This document shows, piece by piece, positions 8,067 through 8,807 of a stretch of DNA of 8,807 bases (positions are counted from its first letter, which is position 1; every line of letters starts with the position of its first letter). The translations under genes and the position numbers were made by a program. Under the pieces are notes generated by a model, which saw nothing but the letters and a program-made list of their open reading frames with translations, did not search any database and had not been told where the DNA came from. Source of the stretch: DATDVD01 sp035290065. GTDB lineage: Bacteria; Pseudomonadota; Gammaproteobacteria; Coxiellales; Coxiellaceae. The stretch spans positions 1 through 8,807 of the forward strand of contig DATDVD010000090.1 of NCBI GenBank assembly GCA_035290065.1. Direction: 5' to 3'.

Positions 8067-8426
8067 TTAAAAAGAATGCGACACAAAATCTTCGCGTAAT
8101 TTAAAAAATTTTTGCGTGTATTGTAAGGCTTCATTATTGTCAAAATATTTACAGGTATATAAGAAAGCCGATAAAAATTTCTCATGGCTCCATATATACA
8201 GAGAAATACCCGAGTCAATCAGAGGAATAAAAGCATCATATCCTTGGTTTTCCTCTTTACCCATCCCCTCCGGAGAAAAAATAATAGGCTCCCCATAGGT
8301 TTTAAGGTTTAAATGAGCAGCAATCTTATAAAGATAATCGCGTATGGTTTCCTCCTGAACCGAAACGAAAAAAAACCCTTCTATTAATAGCCGTTGCCGC
8401 AGAATATGAGGCGCAATGTTATTCAT
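8067..8426 (-). CDS. Small S-adenosylmethionine decarboxylase-like (SpeD-like) protein, possibly non-canonical
   Basis: 119 residues from ATG 8426. The frame is open to a TTG at 8438, but the ATG overlaps the upstream stop as ATGAATAA, a classic coupling arrangement, so I prefer it. By eye it aligns with class 1b AdoMet decarboxylase (T. maritima type, about 120-130 residues). LLIEGFF opens it, a G-P-I strand follows (about 45-48), then YDAFIPLIDSGISLYIW (63-79) and YTCKYFD (90-96). Ser72, after Asp71, sits where the pyruvoyl-forming Ser63 lies, and Cys92 matches catalytic Cys83; the 20-residue spacing is the same. The residue matching processing His68 is Tyr77. It may therefore mature differently, act on another substrate, or have lost catalysis. 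Some SpeD homologues are known to have become arginine or ornithine decarboxylases. It is co-transcribed with the EncFtn-like gene, which suggests a shared role. Fold assignment moderate; function not assigned. Confidence 0.72.
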   Translation of the reverse strand: MNNIAPHILRQRLLIEGFFFVSVQEETIRDYLYKIAAHLNLKTYGEPIIFSPEGMGKEENQGYDAFIPLIDSGISLYIWSHEKFLSAFLYTCKYFDNNEALQYTQKFFKLREDFVSHSF

Positions 8427-8712
8427 GTTGCCGCACAATGGCTCCCGTTTTAAAGAGGGTTTCTTTTAGCTCTTTATCAAAATGAGGGTCTCGTCGTCGA
8501 ATCCATTCCAGCACCATAGCGGCGTGTTCTTTTTCTTCATCTCGGTTGTGCTCGAGGATTTTTTTTAATTCCTCATCTTTACAGGCATCCATTCGCTGGT
8601 TATACCAGTCCACAGCCTCCAACTCCTCAATCAAAGAAGTAATAGCCCGATGCATATCCCGCGTTTCATCGCTCAACTCCGGAATAGGCTCGTGGTAACC
8701 TTCATGGGACAT
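8419..8712 (-). CDS. Encapsulated-ferritin (EncFtn)-like ferroxidase, without cargo-loading tail
   Basis: 97 residues from ATG 8712, preceded by an excellent AAGGAG with a 6-nt spacer. The sequence matches Rhodospirillum rubrum EncFtn strongly across the core: MHRAITSLIEELEAVDWY (20-37) and HNRDEEKEHAAM (55-66). The di-iron ferroxidase residues of that family are kept: Glu30, Glu60, His63 and Tyr37 (Glu32, Glu62, His65, Tyr39 in R. rubrum). The metal-entry residues Glu29, Glu32 and Trp36 are also present. EncFtn proteins are two-helix subunits that form annular decamers with the ferroxidase site at a dimer interface, and oxidise Fe(II) inside an encapsulin shell. The usual extension carrying the encapsulin-targeting peptide (LGIGSLKR-like in R. 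rubrum) is absent: the chain stops just after the second helix with GAIVRQHE. No encapsulin gene lies in the window. It is first in a two-gene operon with the SpeD-like gene. Fold and ferroxidase role are well supported; iron storage in a shell is not. Confidence 0.93.
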   Translation of the reverse strand: MSHEGYHEPIPELSDETRDMHRAITSLIEELEAVDWYNQRMDACKDEELKKILEHNRDEEKEHAAMVLEWIRRRDPHFDKELKETLFKTGAIVRQHE

Positions 8713-8743
8713 ACAGCTCTCCTTAATAAAATAGTAGAAAAGT

Positions 8744-8772
8744 ATTTAAACATAAATTCTTCTAGCCCTCAA
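8744..8772 (-). promoter_or_regulatory. Weak candidate promoter for the EncFtn-like/SpeD-like operon
   Basis: On the minus strand TTGAGG (8767-8772, 4 of 6) and TTAAAT (8744-8749, 4 of 6) are separated by 17 bp, about 30 nt before the ATG at 8712. The -10 overlaps the stop of a possible upstream reading frame. I see no convincing Fur box. The region 8713-8760 is AT-rich, which suits a promoter, but the match is weak. Confidence 0.25.
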
Positions 8773-8807
8773 ACCCGCTGTCTTGGCGCGTCCCTCATCT
8801 TCTAATC
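8746..8807 (-). CDS. Possible 3' end of another minus-strand gene (partial)
   Basis: Of the three minus-strand frames entering from the right edge, only one stays open. It runs for 19 codons and encodes LEDEGRAKTAGLRARRIYV before TAA at 8746. The other two hit stops within a few codons. A charged, basic C-terminus is protein-like, but the stretch is too short to identify or to be sure it is coding. If real, the gene would end 33 nt before the EncFtn-like start and could be in the same operon. Confidence 0.3.
   Translation of the reverse strand, partial: LEDEGRAKTAGLRARRIYV

Noticed and set aside
8091..8116. Terminator-like inverted AT-rich patch downstream of purL
   Set aside because: CGC and GCG flank an A/T-rich stretch, but the inner bases do not pair well and no T run follows. 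It is also inside the SpeD-like coding region.
8427..8438. TTG start at 8438 for the SpeD-like gene
   Set aside because: TTG is a rare start, GGGAG lies too close to it (about 3 nt), and the ATG at 8426 forms a tight overlap with the upstream stop.

Overview
The window comes from a moderately AT-rich bacterial genome. PurL and Ppa are of gammaproteobacterial type: both align closely with the E. coli enzymes from memory, PurL being a single-chain ~1280-residue form and Ppa the 176-residue form. The two effector-like paralogues on the left are loosely reminiscent of the lineage-specific families of Legionellales (Legionella, Coxiella, Aquicella and relatives). That placement is a low-confidence inference; gammaproteobacterium is fairly secure.

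Left third (1-2335, minus strand): two tandem genes of an unrecognised family, diverged paralogues of each other. The second gene runs off the left edge (at least 383 codons with no stop) and is easy to miss because its end is not in the window. It carries an in-frame 82-residue (246-bp) tandem repeat, whose second copy is cut by the window edge. The first gene (1262-2335) starts at an ATG only 7 nt after a good -10 box, so its transcript may be leaderless.

Middle (2336-8065, plus strand): a divergent promoter region, then a compact operon of ppa (inorganic pyrophosphatase), a 12-helix MFS transporter and purL (FGAM synthase, de novo purine synthesis). The ppa-MFS gap is 17 nt and the MFS and purL genes overlap by 32 nt. 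Ppa removes pyrophosphate made by biosynthetic reactions, PurL carries out step four of the IMP pathway, and the transporter substrate is unknown.

Right end (8067-8807, minus strand): a two-gene operon converging on purL with a 1-bp gap. Its first gene encodes an encapsulated-ferritin (EncFtn)-type ferroxidase with the metal ligands in place but without the C-terminal encapsulin-targeting tail. The second overlaps it by 8 nt (ATGAATAA) and encodes a small protein that aligns with class 1b S-adenosylmethionine decarboxylase. That protein keeps the pyruvoyl serine and the catalytic cysteine positions but has Tyr in place of the processing His. No encapsulin gene is seen. This ferritin-like plus SpeD-like pair is the best candidate here for an undescribed system. 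A short open frame at the extreme right edge may be the end of another minus-strand gene.
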